DNA of 64,000 bases, taken from positions 62,001 through 126,000 of the forward strand of contig SVQA01000006.1 of NCBI GenBank assembly GCA_015065545.1, given 5' to 3'. This document shows positions 49,699-58,679 of the stretch, piece by piece; the stretch's first letter is position 1, and each line of letters opens with the position of its first letter. A program made the position numbers and the translations under genes. Below the pieces are notes generated by a model that had not been told where the DNA came from, made no database searches, and saw only the letters and a program-made list of their open reading frames with translations. Origin of the DNA: Oscillospiraceae bacterium (lineage in GTDB: Bacteria > Bacillota > Clostridia > Oscillospirales > Acutalibacteraceae).

Positions 49699-51270
49699 AT
49701 GTATATGAAAAAACGTTTTATTTCAATAATTCTTGCAGTACTCACAGTGATTACAATGACACTCTGTCTGAGCGGATGCAAAAAGGTGGACGATAACTTT
49801 CCTGTCACCATAGGTCACACAGAAATCCCCGACAGACCAAAAAATGTTGCCGTGCTCTCGGATAATCTTGCTGACATTATTCTCTATATGGATGAATTCG
49901 AATCCCAGATTTGTGCAATAAGCGATTCCTGTACACAGACAGACCTTACCAAATATCTTGAATCCGTGGGCAGCGAAACCAATCCCAGCATTGACGACCT
50001 TGAGAGAAGCGGTGCAGAGTATGTACTCACCGACACTCCTCTTTCCGATAAGATTATCGAAAAGCTCGAAAGCAAGGGTATGACAGTACTTAACTTTATG
50101 GTACCCGAAAATGACAAACAGCTTCAGACCATCTACAACTCTTTAGGCACATTCTTTGGCGGTAAGCCTGACGGCAAACAAACAGCAGATGCTGCTTACT
50201 CCCGTCTTTTCACAACTCTTGAGGCAGCAGTAAAAGAAACCGAAGGCTCAAACATTGTTAAGGTTGCCTGCTACCTGTATCTCAACGAAGACGGCAAGCT
50301 CTGTACCTTTAACGGTTCCGATTGCAACGGAATGGTTCTTGACTACATCGGCGCTGTCAATGTTGCAAGCAATTTCGGAAGTGAAATTGTAGATACAAAT
50401 ATTCTAAACCTTTCCAAACCCGATTATATTTTCTTTGACGATCCTGAGGTGCTTAACTTCCTGCGTAGTGATGAGCAGCTTTCAAAGCTCTCTGCAGTTA
50501 AAGAAAACCGCACCCTTATGATTCCTAAGGAAAATCTTGAGCGTATGGGTGAAACTCTGATTGAAACCCAGAAGAGTATGCTCGGATTCATCTACGATAT
50601 TATTCCGAACGGAGAGGTTACTCCCGACGAGGCAGATGCCAAGTCCTATGCAGAGGACTACGGTATTACAATAACCGATACTATGTATCAGTATCTTGAT
50701 GATGCAGAGGATATTAAGATTATTCAGCAGCGTTTGATGGATTTGGGCTATCTTGTACTGGAGGACAACACTCCCACAACCTATTTCGGACAAAAAACCG
50801 AGACCGCTGTCCGTGATTTTCAGGATGCAAACGGTATTGAATCCACAGGCATTGTTAACAGAACAACCCTTAACAAGCTCTTCCTCTCCACCACTCTTTC
50901 TGTAACAGGTCAGCCGGTAGAACCTCCAAAGAAGCCTGCAACAACTCCCGAAGCAACAGAACCAACCAATCCTTCAAGCTCTCTAACCCCAAGCAACGAT
51001 CCCAACAAAACCTACGACATTGACCTGACACTCCGCAAAGATTTCGAAGTGAACTATGACGAAGGCTTTGAGGATGTAAGGGTAATTCAGGAGCGACTCC
51101 ACGACCTTGGCTTCTTTACTCCCGAAGAGGACTACTATACTAACATTTACGGCAACCAGACAGCCGAATCCTTCAAGCTCTTTGAAGCCGCAAACGGGCT
51201 TGAGGTTGACGGTATCGCATCTTACGAAGATCTGCTTGTTCTCTTCCCCAACAATAATCCTAATCAGTAA
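49699..51270 (+). CDS. Lipoprotein: periplasmic-binding (Fe/B12 type-like) domain fused to two peptidoglycan-binding domains
   Basis: Lipobox LSGC; RPKNVAVLSDNLADIILYM...IDDLERSGAEYVLTDTPLSDKIIEKLESKGMTVLNF; PG_binding_1-like DIKIIQQRLMDLGYLVLEDNTPTTYFGQKTETAVRDFQDANGIESTGIVNRTTLNKLF and DVRVIQERLHDLGFF...ESFKLFEAANGLEVDGIASYEDLLVLF. Confidence 0.85.
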   Translation: MYMKKRFISIILAVLTVITMTLCLSGCKKVDDNFPVTIGHTEIPDRPKNVAVLSDNLADIILYMDEFESQICAISDSCTQTDLTKYLESVGSETNPSIDDLERSGAEYVLTDTPLSDKIIEKLESKGMTVLNFMVPENDKQLQTIYNSLGTFFGGKPDGKQTADAAYSRLFTTLEAAVKETEGSNIVKVACYLYLNEDGKLCTFNGSDCNGMVLDYIGAVNVASNFGSEIVDTNILNLSKPDYIFFDDPEVLNFLRSDEQLSKLSAVKENRTLMIPKENLERMGETLIETQKSMLGFIYDIIPNGEVTPDEADAKSYAEDYGITITDTMYQYLDDAEDIKIIQQRLMDLGYLVLEDNTPTTYFGQKTETAVRDFQDANGIESTGIVNRTTLNKLFLSTTLSVTGQPVEPPKKPATTPEATEPTNPSSSLTPSNDPNKTYDIDLTLRKDFEVNYDEGFEDVRVIQERLHDLGFFTPEEDYYTNIYGNQTAESFKLFEAANGLEVDGIASYEDLLVLFPNNNPNQ

Positions 51271-51290
51271 ATAAATTTTACGCATAAAAC

Positions 51291-51316
51291 ACCGCCGCAG
51301 CTTTGGCTGCGGCGGT
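51291..51316. terminator. Terminator between convergent genes
   Basis: accgccgcag-ctttgg-ctgcggcggt followed by cagttttt. Confidence 0.8.
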
Positions 51317-51332
51317 CAGTTTTTGCATACAA

Positions 51333-52595
51333 TTATTTAACATATACGGTTCGGTCTGCACGGCCTTTTCTGCCTAAAGCATCTGTATAAAAGTACGATA
51401 CAACATATCTGCCTACCTTATCCTGAGGAATAGAACCGTCAATCTTATAATCATCTTCCATAAGAGTCATTCCTGTATCATAAACCTCAACACCGGATTT
51501 AAGGTCAGCCACCGTTCCGAGTTTTATGGTAAGATCATCCATACCCTTAAACACAGGTTTCTTTTCCATAAAAGGATTCTTGGGATTTGCATCTGTGGGG
51601 TCCCAGTTCTGAACATCACATTCAGGAGCAATCTTGATTGTTTTGGGCTTACCCAGAACATCCTCGCCTCCCTCGTTTACAAATCTGATTTGTGTTCCCT
51701 CTGTACAGTTATCATAAATCCACTTTGCATCACTCACAGAAAGACGGATGTCACCGTCTGTATAGGGTGTACCAAGCTTATTATAATCCTCTGTTATAAG
51801 AGAAGAGGCAGATTTCTTGCTGTATGCAGAAGAGGTAAAGCTGAGCTTATCTTCTCCATTCAAAGAGAAATTGGTACGATAACGATAATATGTGTCTTTT
51901 TCTTCACTGTTCCAGCCGTTACTGTCGCCAATCTTATCGTCTATATGATACAAGGCGATTTCGTCAGGGTTATCACTTTCATAAGTATCATAGATAGAAA
52001 TATCCTTAGCTGTTGAGCAAGCCATTGATCTTACACTCAGATAATAGTTACCCTGATTGTTGTAAGTGTATGCGGTTATACAGCCTGTTTCAAGATTTAC
52101 ATGCAAAGAATATAAATTCATAGTCTTGTTTGTCATATTCTGATCCAATGTAATCTTATTCTTGGTAGAGGTAATGGCTGTAGAGGTTTTTACAACCTCC
52201 TTCGTAGCTTCTTTAACAGTTACAACACAAGACACCGAAGCCTTCTCAACCCTTGCTGTAATGGTTGCCTTACCTACAGACAAAGCATCCACTCTGCCGT
52301 TACTGTCAACAGTTGCAACCTCGGGATTATCAGAAGACCACTTGAGCGCATAGTTGTAGTCAATCTTAACCTTTACATTAAGTCGGTCATACTCGCCAAC
52401 CTTCATCGTTTTTGTAGTACCGGAGATTGAAAGTCCGATAGCGTTCGCTTCATCTGTACTGGAAATTTCATCCGGTAAGGGAATACTCACAGCACAGCCG
52501 AAAAGCTGAAAAATCATAAAGAGCACAAGAAAAAGTGCAAAAATTCTAAATTTCTTCATGCCAAGTCCTCCTGACATTATTATAGATATTATCAT
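51333..52595 (-). CDS. Lipoprotein with bacterial Ig-like (BIG_2) domain
   Basis: Lipobox LFGC; LKWSSDNPEVATVDSNGRVDALSVGKATITARVEKASVSCVVTV. Confidence 0.85.
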   Translation of the reverse strand: MIISIIMSGGLGMKKFRIFALFLVLFMIFQLFGCAVSIPLPDEISSTDEANAIGLSISGTTKTMKVGEYDRLNVKVKIDYNYALKWSSDNPEVATVDSNGRVDALSVGKATITARVEKASVSCVVTVKEATKEVVKTSTAITSTKNKITLDQNMTNKTMNLYSLHVNLETGCITAYTYNNQGNYYLSVRSMACSTAKDISIYDTYESDNPDEIALYHIDDKIGDSNGWNSEEKDTYYRYRTNFSLNGEDKLSFTSSAYSKKSASSLITEDYNKLGTPYTDGDIRLSVSDAKWIYDNCTEGTQIRFVNEGGEDVLGKPKTIKIAPECDVQNWDPTDANPKNPFMEKKPVFKGMDDLTIKLGTVADLKSGVEVYDTGMTLMEDDYKIDGSIPQDKVGRYVVSYFYTDALGRKGRADRTVYVK

Positions 52596-52696
52596 TATAA
52601 ATCAAAAACTCTTTTGTCGCAAGATTTTTTTATATATACATAGAAAAAATTATATGCTATAATATAAATATCATCAGTATAAGGATAAGATTTTTT

Positions 52697-53848
52697 ATGA
52701 GCGAACAAAAATATTGTTCTGTAATGAAAAAATGCAGCGGATGTCAGCTTTCAAATATGGACTATGAGCGACAGCTTCGTTATAAACAAAATGAAATACG
52801 AATCCGCTTCGGAAGACTTTGCAAGATAAATAAGATTAAAGGTGCAGAAACCCCTCTGCATTACCGCAACAAAGCCCAGTTTGTTTTTAAAAAGATAAAA
52901 GGCAAAACGCAATGCGGCATATATCAGTCAACAGATAAAACAGTAATTATCACCGACAGCTGTGCTCTGCACACAAAGGAGCAAAACGAAGCCGCAAAGG
53001 TGCTTTGTAAGCTGTTTGACAGCTTTAAGATAGAACCCTTTGATCTTCATCGCCGCCGCGGTCTTGTAAAAAGTGTAATCGTAAGGCAGAGCTTTCACAC
53101 AAACGAGCTTATGATTGTTATTGTCTGTGACTATTCCAAAAACTTTCCTTCTGTCTCGGCTTTTGCTGAAGCTGTAAAAAAGGAAATCCCTGCCCTTGCT
53201 TCTCTTATTCTCACAAAGCATAAGGGTACAACCCTGACAGCGGGAGATAATCCCAAGATTATTTTCGGGAAAGATACAATTACAGACAGACTGCTTGGTC
53301 TTGACTTTATAATCAGCTACAATTCCTTTTTTCAGATTAACCCTTTGCAGACAGAAGTTCTTTACAAAACAGCCATAGATATGGCAAAACTTTCCGACAA
53401 TGACACAGTGCTCGATGCCTACTCAGGTACAGGTACAATCGGAATGATTTGTGCACCTCACTGCAAGAAGGTACATTCGATAGAAATTGTGGAAAATGCC
53501 GTCAAGGACGCAAGAAAGAATGCAAAGCTCAACAATATAAATAATATAGAAGCAGTATGTGCCGATTCTCAGGAATATATAAAAGAACTGTGTGAAACCA
53601 ACACACCCATCACCTGTGCAGTTCTTGACCCTCCAAGAGCAGGCTGCAGCAGAAGCTTTCTTGAATCCCTCGCAAGCTTGGCTCCGGAAAAAATAGTCTA
53701 TATATCCTGCAATATTGATACCCAGCTTCGAGATGTACGTTTTCTTTTAAAACAAGGATATACACTAAAAAAAGTACAGGGCGTTGATATGTTCCCCTAT
53801 ACTAAACACATTGAGTGTGTAGTTTTACTGAGCAAAACTACACAATAG
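52697..53848 (+). CDS. 23S rRNA (uracil-C5)-methyltransferase, RumA/RlmD family
   Basis: CSGCQLSNMDYERQLRYKQ, SFFQINPLQTEVLYKTA, VLDAYSGTGTIGM, VLDPPRAGCS, YISCN. Confidence 0.93.
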   Translation: MSEQKYCSVMKKCSGCQLSNMDYERQLRYKQNEIRIRFGRLCKINKIKGAETPLHYRNKAQFVFKKIKGKTQCGIYQSTDKTVIITDSCALHTKEQNEAAKVLCKLFDSFKIEPFDLHRRRGLVKSVIVRQSFHTNELMIVIVCDYSKNFPSVSAFAEAVKKEIPALASLILTKHKGTTLTAGDNPKIIFGKDTITDRLLGLDFIISYNSFFQINPLQTEVLYKTAIDMAKLSDNDTVLDAYSGTGTIGMICAPHCKKVHSIEIVENAVKDARKNAKLNNINNIEAVCADSQEYIKELCETNTPITCAVLDPPRAGCSRSFLESLASLAPEKIVYISCNIDTQLRDVRFLLKQGYTLKKVQGVDMFPYTKHIECVVLLSKTTQ

Positions 53849-53861
53849 AATACAAATACAC

Positions 53862-54428
53862 TTGCACCTTTACAACCGAGGAACTATGAAAAATTCAAAA
53901 ATTATAAGTCTGGTACAAATACCGCTTATGACGGTCATAATTGTCCTGTGCTCATGGATTTGTCTGCCCTTGCCCGTACCTATTACAATGCAGACCTTTG
54001 GCATATATGCAGCTCTTACACTTTTAGGCGGCAAGAAAGGGCTATGCTCTGTACTGCTCTACATACTTCTTGGAGCCGCAGGGCTTCCGGTTTTTGCAGG
54101 ATTTTCCGCAGGACTCTATCACCTTGTTTCCCCTACGGGAGGATATATCTGGGGCTTTGTTTTCTGTGCACTTTTTTTCCTTTTCACAGAAAAGTATGCA
54201 AAAAAATCTTCCTCGTCACAAACACTGTTTCTTTTTCTCGGCACACTTTTGTGCTATACTACAGGCACAATCTGGTTCTGTATCACAGTCGGCACACTGT
54301 CATCCCTTTGGTATGTCCTGATTCTCTGCGTAGTCCCATTCATATTTCCGGATTATCTCAAGATTAAGCTGGCTGTTTTTCTGTCAAAAAAGCTTAAACC
54401 CTTAATTAACAAAACTATCAAGGAATGA
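53862..54428 (+). CDS. bioY: BioY family biotin transporter S component
   Basis: VPITMQTFGIYAALTLLGGKKGLCSVLLYILLGAAGLPVFAGFSAGLYHLVSPTGGYIWGFV; start may be internal MKNSKI. Confidence 0.93.
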   Translation: MHLYNRGTMKNSKIISLVQIPLMTVIIVLCSWICLPLPVPITMQTFGIYAALTLLGGKKGLCSVLLYILLGAAGLPVFAGFSAGLYHLVSPTGGYIWGFVFCALFFLFTEKYAKKSSSSQTLFLFLGTLLCYTTGTIWFCITVGTLSSLWYVLILCVVPFIFPDYLKIKLAVFLSKKLKPLINKTIKE

Positions 54429-54432
54429 TAAA

Positions 54433-54981
54433 ATGAGTAAACCCTTTAAACATTTCAGAACAATCACAAAGCATCGTCATAAAGTCATCTCCCACTGCTT
54501 CAAAGCGGGCATCGGCTTTCAAGGACTTTTCCACGATTTGTCAAAATACTCTCCTGCCGAGTTTATTTCGGGCGCAAGATATTATCAGGGCACCAGAAGC
54601 CCAAATGAAGAAGAACGAGTTAAGTTCGGCTACTCAAAGGCATGGATGCATCACAAGGGCAGAAACCGTCACCATTTTGAATACTGGACAGACTACAATC
54701 CTCAGACAAAGATTGTAGAGCCTGTAAAGATGCCTTTGAATTATGTTGTTGAAATGTTCTGCGACAGAGTTGCCGCCAGCAAAATCTACAACGGCAAAAA
54801 CTACAAAAACACAGATCCTCTTAATTACTTTTTAAAGGCAAAGGCAAGACGAGTTATCAATAAAGAAACATCAGATACTCTGGAAAGCTTACTCGAAATG
54901 CTGGCAGAAAAGGGCGAGGCTGAAACCTTCGCTTACATAAAAGAAATGGTAAAAGAGTACAAAAAGCACAGAAAATCATAA
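54433..54981 (+). CDS. DUF5662-like protein
   Basis: FRTITKHRHKVISHCFKAGIGFQGLFHDLSKYSPAEF, AWMHHKGRNRHHFEYWTDYN. Confidence 0.75.
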   Translation: MSKPFKHFRTITKHRHKVISHCFKAGIGFQGLFHDLSKYSPAEFISGARYYQGTRSPNEEERVKFGYSKAWMHHKGRNRHHFEYWTDYNPQTKIVEPVKMPLNYVVEMFCDRVAASKIYNGKNYKNTDPLNYFLKAKARRVINKETSDTLESLLEMLAEKGEAETFAYIKEMVKEYKKHRKS

Positions 54982-55078
54982 AAACATCATCATTTTTATA
55001 TGAAACCTCTGCGTTGACAAAATCCACCTCTTTAATATAAAATTATATTCTCCACTAATTTAAGGGAGTTGAATATAT

Positions 55079-56092
55079 ATGAAAAAATTCCGCAATACGC
55101 TTTTAGTTATATTATCCGTTATTTCTATTCTTTTAAGTTATATTTCCGTTTCTGCAGAGGATACAGAGTATTATCTTAAAGATTTAGGAATGTCACTGAA
55201 CATCAGTGACACGCTCACAGTAAAAACAGCCGAAAACTCCACCCTCCCCAAAGGCTATTATTTAGAGGCAACAAATGAGGACAGCACCCTGCGAATTTCC
55301 ATAGCTATGGAGAAAAACGAAATAACAGAAAAGGTTGACTCCTTTGCAAATCAGTCATCAACATATCTGGATGAGCTGAAATTCAGCCTTCAGAACGAAG
55401 GCTTAAGCGAAGTTAAGGATGCCACCTACGGCTCTGTGCCCTTCCTTGATTATAAGCAGACCACAACATCCGAGTCAGGAGCAGAAACCTTTGAGCTTCA
55501 CAGTATAACCTGCATTGGCGGTATGTCTATTGCCATCGCTTCCGAGTCAATCGGCGACAACTTCACCTCTGACGAGCTTGCAGTCATTAAATCCGCTCTG
55601 GAGAGTATAAGCTTTGACAGTATCAAAACAGAGCAAAAAGAAACCGCAAAAAAAACAACAAAAAAATGGATACTCTCAATCCTTCTTATAGCTCTTGCAG
55701 GCGGTCTTGGAGTTTTCGTGTTCTTATATTTTAAGAAAGCCAAAAAGAAGAAGGCTTTTTTGGCACAGCACAAAGAAAATAGAAATTATGATGTACTGCG
55801 AGGAGCAGAGCTTTCTCACCGAAAAGCTGAGCAAAATAATTTAGGCGGTTACAAAACAAGCGCCGATTTCTTTGACGAGCATTTTGATAACACACCCGAC
55901 CAAAACATTCAGCAAAACAGTATTCCCGCAACCGAGAATACTCCCAAGAAAAAAGCAAGCCCCTTAACTCGAATGGGATATTTTGCAAAAAACCTCTCAC
56001 GAGAGATAAATAAATCCAAGGCAAAAAGCAAAAAATCAAAATCCAAAAAGAAAAGAAAGGCTGAAGACTTTGATATTTTCAGCACAAAATAA
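55079..56092 (+). CDS. Secreted/membrane protein of unknown function with Lys-rich cytoplasmic tail
   Basis: Signal peptide, one TM (WILSILLIALAGGLGVFVFLYF), basic tail KSKAKSKKSKSKKKRK. Confidence 0.75.
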   Translation: MKKFRNTLLVILSVISILLSYISVSAEDTEYYLKDLGMSLNISDTLTVKTAENSTLPKGYYLEATNEDSTLRISIAMEKNEITEKVDSFANQSSTYLDELKFSLQNEGLSEVKDATYGSVPFLDYKQTTTSESGAETFELHSITCIGGMSIAIASESIGDNFTSDELAVIKSALESISFDSIKTEQKETAKKTTKKWILSILLIALAGGLGVFVFLYFKKAKKKKAFLAQHKENRNYDVLRGAELSHRKAEQNNLGGYKTSADFFDEHFDNTPDQNIQQNSIPATENTPKKKASPLTRMGYFAKNLSREINKSKAKSKKSKSKKKRKAEDFDIFSTK

Positions 56093-56312
56093 GCCTCTTT
56101 TTTCTAATTTGGAAAGTTATTGTTATTTTCAATAAAAAATACAGAGAGCTGTTTAATAATTTTTACAGCTCTCTGTTTCTTTTTTCTCTCTTTTACTTGA
56201 CTAAAATTTCACAAAGTACTATAATAGGATATTATCATATATATTTATATATAAATTTAATTTTCGCATAGCAAAAAATCACGCTATGTAAAATACGAAA
56301 GGGTGTCAGTAT

Positions 56313-57398
56313 ATGTCAAGAGTTTACAATTTTTCCGCAGGTCCTTCCGTTCTGCCTGAGTCCGTTCTCAAAAAGGCAGCAGACGAAATGATGGACTATC
56401 AGGGCAGCGGCCAGTCCGTTATGGAAATGTCTCACAGAAGCAAGGTTTACGATGCAATCATTAAGGATGCAGAGGCTCTTCTTCGTGAGGTTATGGAGAT
56501 TCCCGATAACTATAAGGTTCTCTTCCTTCAGGGCGGTGCTTCTTCCCAGTTCGCAATGATTCCTTTAAACCTTATGACAAAGTCCGGCAAAGCAGACTAC
56601 GTTGTTACAGGTCAGTGGGCAAAGAAGGCAGCTAAGGAAGCTGCTCGCTACGGCAATGTTAATATCGTTGCTTCTTCTGAAGATAAGACCTTCTCTTATA
56701 TTCCCAAGCTTGATAAGGCTACATTTACTCCCGATGCAGACTACTTCCACATCTGCATGAACAATACAATCTACGGTACAGTTTACAACGAGCTTCCCGA
56801 TACAGGCGACGTTCCCCTTGTTGCAGACATTTCTTCCTGCATTCTTTCCAGAAAGATTGATGTAAGCCGTTTCGGCGTTCTCTACGCAGGTGCACAGAAG
56901 AATATGGCTCCTGCAGGTCTTACAGTTGTTATCATCCGCGAAGACCTCATCGGCAACGCTCAGGAGATTACTCCCACAATGTTCAACTATCAGACACATG
57001 CTGATAACGATTCTATGTTCAACACACCTCCCTGCTATACCATCTATATGGCTAAGCTTGTTCTTGAGTGGGTTAAAAACGAAATCGGCGGTCTCGACAA
57101 AATGTATGAGCTCAACCAGAAGAAAGCAGACCTTCTCTACAACTTCCTCGACAGCTCCAAGCTCTTCAAGGGTACAGTTGTAGCTGAAGATCGTTCCCTT
57201 ATGAATGTTCCCTTCGTTACAGGCGACGCTGACCTTGACGCAGAGTTCATCAAGGCTTGCACAGCTGCAGGCATCGTAAACATCAAGGGTCACCGCTCTG
57301 TTGGCGGTATGCGTGCATCCATCTACAATGCAATGCCTATTGAGGGTGTTGAGAAACTTATCGAAGTTATGAAGGAGTTTGAAGCAGCTCATGTTTAA
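56313..57398 (+). CDS. serC: Phosphoserine aminotransferase
   Basis: VYNFSAGPSVLPESVL, MEMSHRSKVYDAI, LFLQGGASSQFAMIPLNL, GAQKNMAPAGLTVVI, GHRSVGGMRASIYNAMP. Confidence 0.97.
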   Translation: MSRVYNFSAGPSVLPESVLKKAADEMMDYQGSGQSVMEMSHRSKVYDAIIKDAEALLREVMEIPDNYKVLFLQGGASSQFAMIPLNLMTKSGKADYVVTGQWAKKAAKEAARYGNVNIVASSEDKTFSYIPKLDKATFTPDADYFHICMNNTIYGTVYNELPDTGDVPLVADISSCILSRKIDVSRFGVLYAGAQKNMAPAGLTVVIIREDLIGNAQEITPTMFNYQTHADNDSMFNTPPCYTIYMAKLVLEWVKNEIGGLDKMYELNQKKADLLYNFLDSSKLFKGTVVAEDRSLMNVPFVTGDADLDAEFIKACTAAGIVNIKGHRSVGGMRASIYNAMPIEGVEKLIEVMKEFEAAHV

Positions 57399-58551
57399 TA
57401 TTCTTACACTTAACAAAATCGCCGCTATCGGTACAGACCGTTTAGGCGCAAACTATACAATCGGTGATGCAGTAGAAAATCCAGACGCAGTACTTGTACG
57501 CTCCGCTTCCATGCACGATATGGAAATGCCCGAGAGCCTGCTTGCAATCGCAAGAGCAGGTGCAGGTACAAACAACATTCCTGTTGACAAATGTGCAGAA
57601 GAGGGTATCGTAGTATTCAATACTCCCGGTGCAAACGCAAATGCTGTTAAAGAGCTTGTTATCGCAGGTCTTTTCTTAGCTTCCCGTGATATCGTGGGCG
57701 GTATCGACTGGGCTAAGGGACTCAAGGGCAAGGGCGCTGAGGTAGGCAAGCTGGTTGAAAAAGGCAAGAGTCAGTTCGTAGGTCCTGAAATCACAGGCAA
57801 AAAGCTTGGTGTTATCGGTCTTGGTGCTATCGGTATTCTCGTTGCTAATGCAGCGGTAGCTCTTGGTATGGAAGTTTACGGCTACGACCCCTTCCTCTCT
57901 GTTGACGCTGCATGGAAGCTCAACAAGGACATCGTTCACGCTGCAAGCACAGAGGAAATCTTCAAGAATTGCGACTACATCACTGTTCACATTCCTCTCA
58001 ACGATAAAACAAAGCATACAATCAACGCTGACACTCTCGCAATTATGAAGGACGGCGTTCGCATCCTCAACTACTCTCGTGACGGTCTGGTTGACTCCAC
58101 CGCTCTCCTCGAGGCACTCAAGAGCGGCAAGGTAGCAAAGTATGTTACAGACTTCGCTACAGACGACATCCTCTGCGAAGAAAACGTTATCTGTATGCCC
58201 CATCTCGGTGCTTCCACTCCCGAGAGTGAAGACAACTGCGCTGTTATGGCTGCAGACGAAATCAAGGATTACCTTGAGAACGGTAACATTGTTAATTCCG
58301 TTAACTACCCTGCTCTCAAGATGGCTCGTTCCACAGACACCCGTATCTGTGTTCTCCACTACAACAAGCCCAACGTTATTGCAACAATCACCAGCACACT
58401 TGCTGCTCAGGGTGCTAATATTGAGAATATGGAAAGCAAGAGCCGCGGCGACTACGGTTACATGGTAATCGATGTTGTAGGCTCCAATCCCGGTGCTGTT
58501 AAGGCAACTGAGGAGCTTGAGGACGTTATTAGAGTAAGAGTTATCGAGTAA
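57391..58551 (+). CDS. serA: D-3-phosphoglycerate dehydrogenase-like protein with ACT-like C-terminus
   Basis: ATG at 57391 overlaps serC stop; ARAGAGTNNIPVDKCAEEGIVVFNTPGANANAVKEL, GVIGLGAIGILVANAA, HIPLNDKTKHTI, MPHLGASTPESEDNCA. Confidence 0.94.
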   Translation: MFNILTLNKIAAIGTDRLGANYTIGDAVENPDAVLVRSASMHDMEMPESLLAIARAGAGTNNIPVDKCAEEGIVVFNTPGANANAVKELVIAGLFLASRDIVGGIDWAKGLKGKGAEVGKLVEKGKSQFVGPEITGKKLGVIGLGAIGILVANAAVALGMEVYGYDPFLSVDAAWKLNKDIVHAASTEEIFKNCDYITVHIPLNDKTKHTINADTLAIMKDGVRILNYSRDGLVDSTALLEALKSGKVAKYVTDFATDDILCEENVICMPHLGASTPESEDNCAVMAADEIKDYLENGNIVNSVNYPALKMARSTDTRICVLHYNKPNVIATITSTLAAQGANIENMESKSRGDYGYMVIDVVGSNPGAVKATEELEDVIRVRVIE

Positions 58552-58580
58552 TTTCCCCTTTCTTATATAACACAAAAAGC

Positions 58581-58615
58581 ACAGGCTGTATCGGTTTGAT
58601 ACAGCCTGTTTTTTA
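58581..58615 (+). terminator. Rho-independent terminator
   Basis: acaggctgtatc-ggttt-gatacagcctgt followed by tttttat. Confidence 0.85.
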
Positions 58616-58623
58616 TATCTTAT

Positions 58624-58661
58624 AACCGAAAGGGCGATGAATACTCATCGCCCTTTCGGTT
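58624..58661 (-). terminator. Long palindromic terminator-like hairpin
   Basis: aaccgaaagggcgatga-atac-tcatcgccctttcggtt 17-bp perfect arms. Confidence 0.65.
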
Positions 58662-58679
58662 GTATTCCAACACATAGTA

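Noticed and set aside
57676-58575. 299-aa minus-strand ORF over serA
   Set aside because: Antisense shadow ORF with no family similarity; serA motifs are clear on the plus strand.
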